A stretch of 64,000 bases of DNA from Carposina sasakii (taxonomy: Eukaryota > Arthropoda > Insecta > Lepidoptera > Carposinidae). Of the stretch, positions 53,525 to 63,852 are shown piece by piece; position 1 is the stretch's first letter, and every line of letters starts with the position of its first letter. Made by a program: the position numbers and the translations under genes. A model generated the notes under the pieces. The model searched no databases. It was not told the DNA's origin and saw only the letters and a program-made list of their open reading frames with translations. The stretch spans positions 496,001 to 560,000 of the forward strand of contig CP053157.1 in assembly GCA_014607495.2 (NCBI GenBank), read 5' to 3'.

Positions 53525-53745
53525 CACACGGCTCTGTTCCCGAAATGGGGTAGCCAGAACTGCAGGGTCATAACGGAGATCTTTATGCCACGTTAAGCAT
53601 AGCGGGGACGTTAATGATAAGTGACAAGTTGCTAGCTTATCGCCTGAGAGAATTCCCGAGTTCCTTAGTCGACTCTTACGACATGCACGGACGGAGATGC
53701 AGCTGATGTATTCTAGTAAAGCCCCGAATGAGCACAGGTACAGGT
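53525..53745 (+). repeat. Dispersed repeat R1, best-preserved copy
   Basis: Complete order: CCCGAAATGGGGTAGCCAGA, TGCCACGTTAAGCATAGCGG, AAGTGACAAGTTGCTAGCTT, CGAGTTCCTTAGTCGACTCT, GACATGCACGGACGGAGATG, GATGTATTCTAGTAAAGCCC. Confidence 0.7.
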
Positions 53746-53844
53746 AATGAAAATCTTTATACAAAATGCCAATTTGGCACCTCTGAACAAAATTTTGTTG
53801 CCTCCACAAAACGTTTATAAGTACATCATAATTTTTTCATCATT

Positions 53845-53905
53845 TACAGCCCTGAGAAGTCCACTGTTGGCCTCCCCCAAACATGGGCCTCCCCCAACAA
53901 TATAA
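53845..53905 (-). repeat. RTE 3' tail, second subfamily
   Basis: TCATCATTTACAGCCCTGAG, AAGTCCACTGTTGGCCTCCC. It matches the 3' end of the RTE copy at 57092 rather than family A. Confidence 0.65.
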
Positions 53906-54321
53906 GTACATAAAAATCCGATATCTCTTGAAGCATTTCGAACTCTAACTAGCAAAAATACCTGTTACTAAAATACAAAATATACTTTGAATTTGAATAA
54001 AGAGCAAAAATATTTATACTTTACTAAAATTAAATTTTAAAATTAGTATTTTCCCTTATACTTGTTTATTATTATTGAGCCCGAAAATTTATCGAGTCAA
54101 TGCCTAGGTTTAAATTCAAATTGATTTATTTCTATAGGTGCTTAGGTATTAATGCTAATTAAATATTTCACAGTCGATAGACATTAATTAGGTACCAAGT
54201 AAGTATAAATCCCCAAATATATCAGCAAATTAGTTTCGCATTAAAATTATGAAATCGAACATTCATGTTAATGTAATGACTACGAAAATAGATGGCCTAC
54301 TAATTAAATAATTTTATTTTG
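53906..54321. other. No recognisable feature
   Basis: Strongly AT-rich. Confidence 0.35.
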
Positions 54322-54433
54322 CCCACCTCCCGGAAACCCTTAATTGCCTCCCGGAAACCCTCAATCGCCTCGTACGATACCCACGGGCAGGCAGGGGTGG
54401 TACGAATTCTACTCTGCCGGCACCACGCGGCTG
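54322..54433 (-). repeat. RTE-tail SINE-like repeat, 5' part with internal duplication
   Basis: The ACCTCCCGGAAACCCTTAAT phrase is repeated as CCTCCCGGAAACCCTCAATC, then CCACGGGCAGGCAGGGGTGG and CTGCCGGCACCACGCGGC. Confidence 0.7.
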
Positions 54434-54949
54434 AACAGATGTATACAGCATGTTTAAATTGTGTGTATGGCAACCTTAAACCACATTTAACTATTGAGAA
54501 AGCTATGATATTTCACATAAGTGCACTCAAGGAAAATTATTCACTAATAATACTCGTACCTATGGACGTAATTAGCTATAAGTAGCGAAGGTACATCATA
54601 ACTTTACTTCTAAGGGTATTTTATTTATGTATAAAAAGTCCTTGGATGTTAAAGGTCAGATTTAATTCATATTGTATTTTATCTCTATTCAAAATACTTT
54701 TAATTAAATTTCTAGGTAAGTTGCCTGTTCTTACTTTTTAACCTGAAATGATAACAATAAGATTTTCTGACATCAACCTATTCACTATAAAATTTAAGGG
54801 CTTTGTACAAAAATGTATTTAAAACAAGAGTACCTACGCAGTACTCTTCCTTTTAATGGTACGGTAATTTACGGGTTTTTCGTTTAAAAAAAAACATATT
54901 TCTCAGTTTTCACTGAGTAATTCACATAAAATATTTCTTATTGTCATCA
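54434..54949. other. No recognisable feature
   Basis: AT-rich, no gene. Confidence 0.35.
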
Positions 54950-55255
54950 AGGGTTCACCCACCACCGGGCCCTACACCCTCCGCTGACCCTCGGATCTGC
55001 CGACTCATGGTCACGAACACAAGACACTACAGTTGTAACGAGAAGCCAGATCCAAGCACCTAGCATGCAACCATAAATACATAGCTGTTAATCCGAAAAC
55101 CAATTAAAATTGTTAATCGACATATGTTTCGCCAACACCCGTGGTATCATCAGGATTAGTTTTTCTGGTTAGTTCTAACTTCAAACCAACTAACTTACAA
55201 CTAAAGCTCTCGATGGAAATCTAAACTTCTGAATAGTGACGCTTGATACAATTAA
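54950..55255 (-). repeat. Dispersed repeat R2 copy, reverse
   Basis: Same order as 12595-12860 in reverse: CACCCACCACCGGGCCCTAC, GATCTGCCGACTCATGGTC, CATATGTTTCGCCAACACCC. It then ends ATAGTGACGCTTGATACAAT. Confidence 0.65.
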
Positions 55256-55332
55256 ATATTTCACATTTGCTAGGTAAATAAAATGATAATATTATGGAGA
55301 AGTGTTTTTATCTTAGTCAAGATATTATATAT

Positions 55333-55470
55333 TATAAATTTATTAATAAAGAAATGGAAAATATTCCTCACCATCAGTGGTAAGAGCGCTGGCACGGAAT
55401 GCAGAGGTCGTGGGTTCGATTCCCACCCGGGTGAGGAATTTTTTCCATATCTTTATTAATAAATTTATAA
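55333..55470 (+). mobile_element. tRNA-derived SINE C bounded by inverted tails
   Basis: A tRNA-like core (AGTGGTAAGAGCGCTGG; B-box GGGTTCGATTCCC at 55412-55424) sits between TATAAATTTATTAATAAAGA plus ATGGAAAATATTCC on the left and the inverted equivalent ATCTTTATTAATAAATTTATA on the right. Normal family C copies have the tail on one side only. Confidence 0.75.
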
Positions 55471-55910
55471 TAAAATGATGTCCATTTTCTAGTTTTACAA
55501 CCTGTATCTTTTATATCCTTTCTATATTCTTCGCGAACTTTCATTCAATTAAGATTAAGGTTAAGGGCCAATTTTTACAATGATGCTGTCTCTATCTTGA
55601 TCAATGTTTAGATAAAACAACACCAACTTTATCATCCAGAAAGTGATAAATACAACATAATTTTATCATCCTAAATTCCAACAAAAAACAATGAAATGAA
55701 TCCATATAGTATAGACATTTACGATGTCCACTTACGAGTATCAGCAAACAAAATGTGGGTTGAATTACACGAGGATATTTATAGTGATTAAATACACCCG
55801 ACTAAGTGCAGGGGTCACGCTATCTTTGCATTATTACGGCCAGTATTATACACTAAAATTGTAAGGGTTGTTACCTACTGGTAGATAGGGGGTAGAATGC
55901 TTTTGGTATT
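55471..55910. other. No recognisable feature
   Basis: AT-rich, no gene. Confidence 0.35.
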
Positions 55911-56093
55911 ACGTTAATTATATTTTATTTGCTTACCCTTAGAATACAGTTAATTTTAAACGTGCATATAAGGTGTTTTTACCTACCTATAATAGTTTCG
56001 TGTCAAAAGCAAATCATTAATTTTGAAAAAACCTTATATGTACGTTTAAAATTAACTGTATTCTAAGGGTAGGCAAATAAAATATAATTAACG
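55911..56093. mobile_element. 183-bp palindrome with 70-bp arms
   Basis: ACGTTAATTATATTTTATTT and CCCTTAGAATACAGTTAATT on the left are mirrored by AATTAACTGTATTCTAAGGG and AAATAAAATATAATTAACGT on the right, with a loop of about 44 bp. Probably a MITE; no second copy in the window. Confidence 0.8.
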
Positions 56094-56149
56094 TCCGTCC
56101 AGAACACGAGTAGATAAGTAAAAGTAAATTATTAGTCATATTGCTAGGT

Positions 56150-56232
56150 TAATCGACTCTTACGACATGCAGGGAAAAAGATGTAGCTAATGTACTCGTA
56201 TTATTATTATTAAAGCCCCACATCAGTATAGG
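56150..56232 (+). repeat. Dispersed repeat R1 fragment
   Basis: TCGACTCTTACGACATGCAG, GATGTAGCTAATGTACTCG and GCCCCACATCAGTATAGGC. Confidence 0.5.
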
Positions 56233-56391
56233 CACACAGTTAATTTTAAATACATGAAATATATATTTTATAGGATTTACTACAGATATGGTTGAAGTGA
56301 CTATTTATTTTGCTATTGGTGGATATCGGAAACTTAATTGCTGTAAAACTAAATATTAAGCAATCCTTTGGCATACCTGTGTAAGTACCCC

Positions 56392-56700
56392 AATGGAAAC
56401 CATTAGAAGCTACTGCAAAGCATCTGCCACCATCGCAAACCATTTACAATTACTTAAACCATTTCCAAACACTGCAAAACTATCTACATACTGCAAAACA
56501 TCTCCAACTACTGCAAAGCATCTCTAACTACTAACAACCATTTGCAACGACTGCAAACCATCTGCTACCATTGCAAACCTTCTCCAACCACTGTACACCG
56601 GCTACAAGCACTGCAAATAATCTGCAACTACTGCAAACTATCTTAAACTACTGCAAACCATCTGCAACTACTGTGAATATTCTTCCACTAACACAATCAG
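56392..56700. repeat. Degenerate 20-bp tandem repeat (CTACTGCAAACCATCTGCAA)
   Basis: About 15 imperfect units of CTACTGCAAACCATCTGCAA type, clearest at 56618-56680 and decaying leftward. One strand has few G residues. Open frames across it read T/N/L/Q-rich repeats and are by-products. Confidence 0.8.
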
Positions 56701-57085
56701 TATGGACAACGATCCTAATTGTTTTAATGTGGTCATGGAAACGCTGTTATTAATTCACCCTTTCATTACCGGTGATAAATCGGTTACATTGTTAGTTGAA
56801 ACAAACGGCAAGGAAGCTTTACAACATCCACAATAGTACGCCCCTCCGCCGTAGGAAGTACACTGTATTTATAGGAATAATAAGTTTTATCGACTCAATA
56901 TTGTTATGTTTTTGTAAATACTAGCAGATGCCCGTAACTTTATTCGTGAACTATTATCCTGAGTGTATAAATTTAACTAATGCCGAGCTGGTAAGAATCG
57001 ACTAGAGCGTTCCGTCAGGTGATGTGCTAGCAACTTGTGAGTGATTACATCTGTCACTGCTGTGCTAAACGTGTATGTTCGGCGT
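56701..57085. other. Decayed repeat scraps
   Basis: A Lep1 end (ACTAGCAGATGCCCGTAAC, 56932-56950) and a reverse R1 scrap (56995-57075, TGCTAGCAACTTGTGAGTGA). No gene. Confidence 0.4.
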
Positions 57086-57091
57086 TTGACA

Positions 57092-57500
57092 CTACACCTC
57101 ATCATTTACAGCCCTGAGAAGTTCATGTTGGACATAGGCCTCCCCCAACAACCTCCACTCCGACCGGTCGGAAGTAGCCTGCATCCAACCGACGCCTGCG
57201 ACCTTGGCCAGGTCGTCCGTCCACCTCGCGGGTGGCCTTCCCACGCTGCGCTTGCCGGTACGTGGTATCCACTCTAGAACTTTCCGACTCCATCGGCCAT
57301 CAGTTCTTCGAGCTATGTGCCCTGCCCATTGCCACTTCAGCTTGCTGGACCGTTGAGCTATATCGGTGATCTTTGTACGTCTGCGGACCTCCTCATTTCT
57401 GATTCGATCGCGTAGAGAGATCCCAAGCATAGCTCTCTCCATCGCTCGCTGTGCGATCCTGAGCTTCTTTATGAGGCTCACTACACCAACAGGATCTAAT
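57092..57500 (-). pseudogene. RTE-clade LINE polyprotein, C-terminal end
   Basis: A minus-strand frame of about 135 residues: RIAQRAMERAMLGISLRDRI, then KLKWQWAGHIARRTDGRWSR and GRPPARWTDDLAKVAGVGWM, closing with WRLLGEAYVQ before a stop. This is the well-known C-terminus of RTE-type non-LTR polyproteins (AQR.MER.MLG, W.GH.AR, GRP..RW.DD). RT and endonuclease domains are absent, and the N-terminal 35 or so codons of the open frame are unrelated flank. The reading frame is intact, so decay is modest. Confidence 0.85.
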
Positions 57501-58079
57501 ACTAATATGCTAAACGTGTCTGTCGGATCTCCTTTAGTATCCTGCATGTTTGACAACCTAATTTTGGGAAAACAGCCTTGTTGCATGTATAAAAACAATA
57601 AAAAACCATGGTTACTTTATTTCTTTCTTTTTTGTTTTTCAACTACAATAAAAAATAAGTCCTTAGGCATAAACATAGCACCAGATGTTTCAAATTCAAA
57701 TATTTACGCGGGATAAGCCCTCTTTAACAAGTTTCAAAGATAATCAAAAAGCGCTTTATAACTTAAGTATGAAAAAACCATTAAACTGCGAAAGTATCAG
57801 CAAGAGAACGGGTTTACGAAATTATGCGAAGAAATAGCAATAACGTAAAAAACGTAACAAAATAACAGTAACAATAAAAACGTAACAGTGCGCCCATCTG
57901 GGAGAAAATTAATATCGCTCTATATTATACGCATGAGAAAAGTAGTAAAGGGTGAACTGTGGATAATATTAGAGTTCTTTAGAGAGTCAATGCACTCGCT
58001 TTGTCTCTACTAAACATACATATAGTTTATCTTAGACACACTAACAGCAAATATGTAAATCTAGATTAACGTAATTCAA
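57501..58079. other. No recognisable feature
   Basis: AT-rich, short AACGTAACA direct repeats near 57845-57890. Confidence 0.35.
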
Positions 58080-58179
58080 GATGCGTATGCTTGCACGTAA
58101 GCGTAGACGTACACCTCTGAGTATAATGTATAGAACTGTCACCGCTTGACGTCTATGCTTACGTGCACGCACACGCATC
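58080..58179. mobile_element. Foldback element, 31-bp arms
   Basis: GATGCGTATGCTTGCACGTA on the left is mirrored by TACGTGCACGCACACGCATC on the right. The following CCGGTGTGCTCGAGCCT recurs at 46570 and 62415, so this is a dispersed family. Confidence 0.6.
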
Positions 58180-58729
58180 CGGTGTGCTCGAGCCTCTATT
58201 GTTTATGTCAAAAAAGTAAGACAGTGTGTATGCTTATTTTCTCGATTGACTTATAAATCTAGATTTGGTAGTTGCTGCAACTGAGCCTAAGAGTTAGTTA
58301 TTAACCATCCGAGAATAGTATGCTGTATAAAGAGAGTCAGTTTTGCTTAATTATGTATTTTAGGCTATTACTGCTTTTAAGTGATTAAACGATTCTTTGT
58401 TTATTTCGAAACAAAACATTGCCGAATCATGCATAAACCATTTTATAATTTAAGAGATTGCAGTAGGTATGATTGTGCATGTTTTTCAGTATCTAAAGGC
58501 AAAATGAATTAAGTCATCGATGCTAAAGAAATAGACGGTAATACTTGTGTACAAAAAGTATACTTAGTACGAGTAGAATCGGATGGAACCCCGAATGCCT
58601 GTTGTTTTTATCACCAGCATATCCCCAGCGCTTAAATATCACTTATTTACTTGCACATTCGCGAACGAAATATGGTTTTATAAATACTTTGGCATCAAAC
58701 ACTTTTCAATTGTGGTATTCTGTCTGTCT
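58180..58729. other. No recognisable feature
   Basis: Open frames of 72 and 100 codons overlap in different phases and run into the SINE-like repeat. Confidence 0.35.
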
Positions 58730-58915
58730 GTCTTCAGCCTATTGCAGTCCACTGCTGGACGTAGGCCTCCCCCAGGACACGCCACAAGGCTACTGCCATA
58801 GGGGGGGTTTTGCCTATAGTTACCACGCTTGGCAGGCGGGTACGTAAACGCATGTGATTTTTGGACTATGTTGTCAGCACGGGAGGCGCTGCTACCCACC
58901 TCCCGGAAACCCATA
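58730..58915 (-). mobile_element. RTE-tail SINE-like repeat (family A)
   Basis: CAGCCTATTGCAGTCCACTG, GCCTCCCCCAGGACACGCC, GGAGGCGCTGCTACCCACC. The 5' end is missing. Confidence 0.75.
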
Positions 58916-59012
58916 ATTGTGATATTCTAATACATAAATACACATTAGAAGAGGTGAAAGCTCAATGGGGAAGACGTGCGCTTTCCAGTTATAGAACTGT
59001 ATTTATATATTT

Positions 59013-59268
59013 TGACGGCCGATTGGTGTAGTTGGTAGTGGCCCTGCCTGCGACGCCATAGGTCCTGGGTTCGAATCCCGGTAGGTGCAAACATTGATGT
59101 GATGAATATCGATGTTTGTTTCCGAGTCATGGATGTTTATATACTTATCTATGTATTTATATACCGTTGCTTAGTACCCACGACACAAGACCTTAGAGAT
59201 CTTAGTGTGAGACTAGGTCAATGTGTTGTGAAGTGTGTGAATATATAAATATAAATATAAATATAAAG
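59013..59268 (+). mobile_element. tRNA-derived SINE (family B), full length
   Basis: TGACGGCCGATTGGTGTAGT with A-box, GTCCTGGGTTCGAATCCC with B-box, body GATCTTAGTGTGAGACTAGG, and an (ATAAAT)n tail. Almost identical to the copy at 52518. Confidence 0.85.
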
Positions 59269-60114
59269 TAAATATATTATATTTATATTATTATGGGGGT
59301 TTGAATATTGCACTGTCTGTATATTACTTAAAATAGAGTCTATTGCATATTTTTACTAGTTTTGATGTTATAATTCGTTCTTGACTAGTTTTGTATTACA
59401 TAGCCCGTCTCTATATCGGTTGTAACGAAACTCGTTTTATACAAACGTTTTCGCCATCAAAATAAAAACGGCTGCATTTCGTCCCTCTAAAATTCGATAG
59501 CGATACATTGATCCGTTAGTAACAATATAAAGCAGTGGTACATAATTTGAAACTATTTGGGATACATCCTTACCAACCTACAAAAATGTTTGCGCTAGGC
59601 GACATATATTTAAGGCAAAAAGGTTTTATTTTTCAATTGAAGATTTACATTAGTAAGGTTAGATACTCGTACTCATTGGGTACATATTACCATTTTCCCA
59701 GTCAATGCTCAAAATAGGTAGATAAATAGTTTACATTAAATTATTGTTGCTGGCTAACGATGTGACTTTTCAATTCGAACTCGATCGCGTTCACGTTTCA
59801 CGGCCAGCTAATCACATTATGTCATAAAGATGTGAGTAATAAAAGTCAATCAATTCTGTTGTGACACTATGTTGACTAGTATGCAAACGTTTACGCGAAC
59901 GAGTTCGGATTGCTAACTTACACTAAAAGTTTTAAGTTCTAATGCTAGGATAGTGGTGCATATAGCGGTCGTGAGGAATATTTATGATAGTACTGTAAAG
60001 CTACGGCCGTAATAAGACGGCAACGCAAAATCATAGGAAACCATAGCTTAAACCCTTATTCTTAGATGAAACGAACATTTTACATTATTTTGTTTGCAGA
60101 GAAACGATAGCGAG
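59269..60114. other. No recognisable feature
   Basis: AT-rich, no gene or named repeat. Confidence 0.35.
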
Positions 60115-60250
60115 ACCAGATTGAAATGGTCAGTGACAAGTTGCAAACTCATCAACTTAGAGAGCTTCCCTAAATTCCTTAATGGACTCTTATGACATGC
60201 AGGGAAGAAGATTCAACTGTGTTCTAGTGAAGCCCCACATCACCACAGGA
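60115..60250 (+). repeat. Dispersed repeat R1 copy
   Basis: AGTGACAAGTTGCAAACTCA, GACATGCAGGGAAGAAGATT and GTTCTAGTGAAGCCCCACAT. Confidence 0.55.
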
Positions 60251-61449
60251 CACGTTTGCTTATGATGTATTATTTATGACTCAAATAATTCAGAATGGCA
60301 TTATATCTGCATGATATCAGATCTGATTATAGTTTACATAAAATTAACATGAAATTAGCAAGTTTGAATTATATACAATTTACAAATAACCTACCTGCGA
60401 GTAATTTCGTTGTTTCCGTTTTGCTTTAATCATCCGGTAGGTACTAATAATAGTTTGAATATTGATTTATATATGTCTAACCCAGATAATGTTTTTAATT
60501 ATGTTACGATCATTAGAAAATATTTTATGTTCTTCAATAGTATTAATTCCATAATAATATTATTGAATTCTAGACCACCGGACATCTAAGTGCTTGTTTT
60601 TTTTTCTTTTCAGTTTTTTATATTATGTACATTATTTGCTTCTTTTTAAGCAGTCGGGTTTTCGGATTTTTGGATATATATTTTTTTTTAATACTTTTTT
60701 TGTTATGAGTACCTAGCTACTAATAGATACGCTTTAAGAAACATGCTCGACAGCAAGAAGTTTTCGTCTTGCAGCTGTCTAAAAACTAATATGTGAGAAT
60801 GGTAGTTACGCTAAACGGTCAAATCGAAAAATGTTGAGAGAAACATAAAAATTTTAAATACCTATTCAACGATACCCCACTCGATATAGTTTGTCGACTT
60901 TAATTTTTTTCATTTTCACAAAATGGATTTTCATAGTCGCCATATTGGATTTTCACTAACGTCATGTCTTTAGTGACACTCGCCAGACTAAGAGGAATCG
61001 ATTGACGTATGAATCATAATAATCGGCCGAGGCGTTTGGTCTGTGTAGTGCTTCAAAGGAACATACAAACATACATACATAGGCTGTTAAACACAATACC
61101 ACTCCTTTGCGTCGCGCAGTCGGGTAAAAAGGATGATTAAATGAGATCACAGCGAAAAATCTATTTTCTACTATATTTTCCTTAGAAAAATCCTCCATTT
61201 ATCTTTTTGTGATAGTTTTCAGTTTAAGTAGTTTTAAGTTAGCTATTAAACATTATTTTAATAATTTAGTAAATAAATAGTTACTTTTACAAACCCCTCT
61301 TTTTGTGCGTGTTTAAAAGTGTACCTATCTCCTTATTGTATGCAAATAGCTAAAACAATATGTCTGATTCTGAATCATCGTGAATGTTAACTTTAATATC
61401 GGTGTGGTTTTCCAGTATAATTCAATCAAATATAAAGTATTAAGTACAT
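60251..61449. other. Mostly featureless; one unnamed repeat
   Basis: 60960-61135 reads, in reverse, like part of a dispersed repeat (CGTCGCGCAGTCGGGTAA, GGAACATACAAACATACATA). The 78-codon minus frame over it is not called a gene. Confidence 0.35.
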
Positions 61450-61708
61450 AATCATCATCATCAGCCTATTACAGTCCACTGCTGGACGTAGGCCTCCCAC
61501 GGGGCACGCCACAAGACTGCCATGGGGGGTATTTGCCCATAGTCACCACGCTGGGCAGGCGGGTTGGTGACCGCAGTTTGTATTTTGGACTATGTTGTCA
61601 ACACGGGAGGCGCTGCTGCCCACCTCTCGGAAACCCTTAATCGCCTTGTACGATACCCGCGGGCAGACATGGGGTGGTAGGAATTCTACTCTGCCGGCAC
61701 CACGCGGC
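61450..61708 (-). mobile_element. RTE-tail SINE-like element, full length (family A)
   Basis: ATCATCATCATCAGCCTATT tail, GGCGGGTTGGTGACCGCAGT, GTTGTCAACACGGGAGGCGC, CTGCCGGCACCACGCGGC. Best reference copy for the family. Confidence 0.8.
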
Positions 61709-62192
61709 ATAGTATAATAAATATATTTTTATATAAATAAGTACATAATATATATCCATTATTTACCTTGTTAACCTGGGGTGTATTCTTCAGGGCACTT
61801 TTTATTTAACAACACAGACGTAAATATCTAATGACTCAATCATATTTTATATAGCCCGCTAAAAGACTTGTAAATAATTCATTGCAAGCTTAAAACAAAC
61901 ATACTTATATATATTATAAACATACTAAATATGCACAATGTTTCGGTTATAATTCTAGTTTTAATAAAAAAAGTCATTAATTCTCTCTGAGTCTAACTCA
62001 CTAAATTGACCTGAATTTCGCGAGAATATTAAATAACATTCATTTTTAGACACACTCAACGAGATTAACTTTGGCTTCAAACATTTTGATAAGTTAATTT
62101 TTGTGTATTTTTAAAATGAAATAAAACATTAAAATGGCTGACATTTTATTTTTCAGTAGGTATACCTATATATCAACATAATCATGAACAAT
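61709..62192. other. No recognisable feature
   Basis: AT-rich, no gene. Confidence 0.35.
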
Positions 62193-62575
62193 GAGGTTGC
62201 CAGAACTGTGTAATCATAAAAGAGATGCCACAACCACTTCAAGCTTTGCAGGGACAGACACAAATTATTAGTGAGAAGTAGCTTTTTTTCATTTATTTAT
62301 CTTTTTTAATGTTTTCACAAAAACTTAAATTACAATAATAGCACTAAGTAAAACCAAGGGGGTTTGTGTGATAGTGCTACGCAGTGCACATCGTACGCTT
62401 ACGTGCATGTATACGCATCCAGTGTGCTCGAGGCTTTATTCGTATTTACTTATAAGTTTATTAGTCAAGTGTCATTAGCAAGATCATCACCTGAGATAAC
62501 GCCCTTGAGTTCCATAGAGGACTCTTACGACATGCACGGAAGGAGATGAAGCTGATGTATTCTAGTGACGCAGCA
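62193..62575 (+). repeat. Dispersed repeat R1, interrupted
   Basis: Left part to about 62282 (GGTTGCCAGAACTG, GGGACAGACACAAATTATTA). An insert of about 180 bp follows, containing GCTTACGTGCATGTATACGC and CAGTGTGCTCGAGGC. The right part starts near 62463 (GCAAGATCATCACCTGAGAT ... GATGTATTCTAGTGACG). Confidence 0.5.
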
Positions 62576-62587
62576 GTAAATTAGATT

Positions 62588-62960
62588 CTATTATGTTCTA
62601 TTCATCAGCCTATTGCAGTCCACTGCTGGACGTAGGCCTCCCCCAGTGTACGCCACATGGCTCGATCTTCAGTTTTTGTCATCCAGTCCCTGCCAGCCGC
62701 CCTCTATAAGTTATCGGTCCATCTGGCCGGAGGGCGTCCAACGCTACGCTTCCGAGGCGCGGTCTCCATTCGAGAACCCGTTTACTCCACCGTCCATCGG
62801 TTCTACGACAGATGTGGCCGGCCCACTGCCACTTCAGTCTGCTACATTTCGAGACTACATCTGTCACTTTGAATTATACCGGATAATCTTGTTTCGGACT
62901 TTGTCCATTAGCGAGATCCAAAGCATTGACCTTTCCATAGCTCTCTGAGTGACATGCAAT
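62588..62960 (-). pseudogene. RTE-clade LINE polyprotein, C-terminal end, decayed
   Basis: The minus strand encodes SRLKWQWAGHICRRTDGRWS and a damaged GRP..RW region, with several frame changes. The family tail GGAGGCCTACGTCCAGCAG follows (in frame GEAYVQQW). It shows directly that the tail of the SINE-like family A is the end of an RTE coding region. Inactive. Confidence 0.75.
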
Positions 62961-63310
62961 CAGGTTCATTAGTCAGGTTCTAGTAAATGAGATATGACAT
63001 TATTATTAAAAACAAATATCAGGGAAAACAGGATTTTCTTTTTTTAATATTATTATGTGCCTGGAACTCAGTAAAAGGTTTCCGACGGTGTTCCACTTCC
63101 CATTCTCATGCCTCGCTAAAATAAAAGTTACCTACATTGGAAAACACTCTATGTGAACATTACAAACTTAGCTACCTTTTGGGGTTGGAAGTACGTTGGG
63201 AAGTAAACAGGTTGAATTTAATGTAATGATTAAATTGAGATCAATTTGTTAAATAACTTTTGATTAAATTATTACAAAATTATGTGTCAGCGCTCAAAAT
63301 ATGGCACAGC
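62961..63310. other. No recognisable feature
   Basis: AT-rich, no gene. Confidence 0.35.
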
Positions 63311-63314
63311 AATG

Positions 63315-63485
63315 GGCGATTTTCTACTAGACGATACGGCTACGATACGACCACGACAACAACATGATTACAGCGTTTTTGGAAGCATAATAAATGTAAA
63401 TAATAGTATTTCTCGTTTTTCCACTAGACGACACGACCACGATACGGCGCCCCATATCTGATGACGAATTGTCGTGTCGTTCTCA
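63315..63485. repeat. Imperfect direct/inverted repeat with ACGATACGAC motif
   Basis: TTCTACTAGACGATACGGCT and TTCCACTAGACGACACGACC are direct repeats about 100 bp apart. AATTGTCGTGTCGTTC gives a third, inverted, GACACGAC block. Probably a decayed foldback element. Confidence 0.4.
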
Positions 63486-63531
63486 ATCCAGTAAGTTACT
63501 TATATTCACGATGAGAATCTATACTGCACTG

Positions 63532-63849
63532 CACTACAGAAAAAACAAAATGTCGAAATTATCCGGGATAAAAACATTTTGCCGGGATAAAATGTAGCCT
63601 ATATGTTAAGTGGGACCTGTCACAATATATTCCTGAAAACTGCATCGAAATCGGTTCAGCCTTTTCTGAGATTAGCGTGCACAAACGCACAGACAAACCG
63701 ACAAATAGACAAACCGACAATCAGACAAAAATTAAAAAAAAACATTATTTTGGGTACTATTGCGTTGATAAAAGTCTCCTATTATATTTTTCTCATATAT
63801 CTTCCATGTACAGACAGCGATCCGTTACATTTTTATTATATGTAAAGAT
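63532..63849 (-). mobile_element. Lep1-type Helitron, long variant, CTAG end lost
   Basis: CAGAAAAAACAAAATGTCGA, GTAGCCTATATGTTAAGTGG, ATTGCGTTGATAAAAGTCTC and ACAGACAGCGATCCGTTACA. It parallels 30238-30545. Confidence 0.6.
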
Positions 63850-63852
63850 ACA

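Noticed and set aside
53189..53809. 206-codon minus-strand open frame
   Set aside because: It runs through the non-coding R1 repeat, has no recognisable domain and changes composition along its length.
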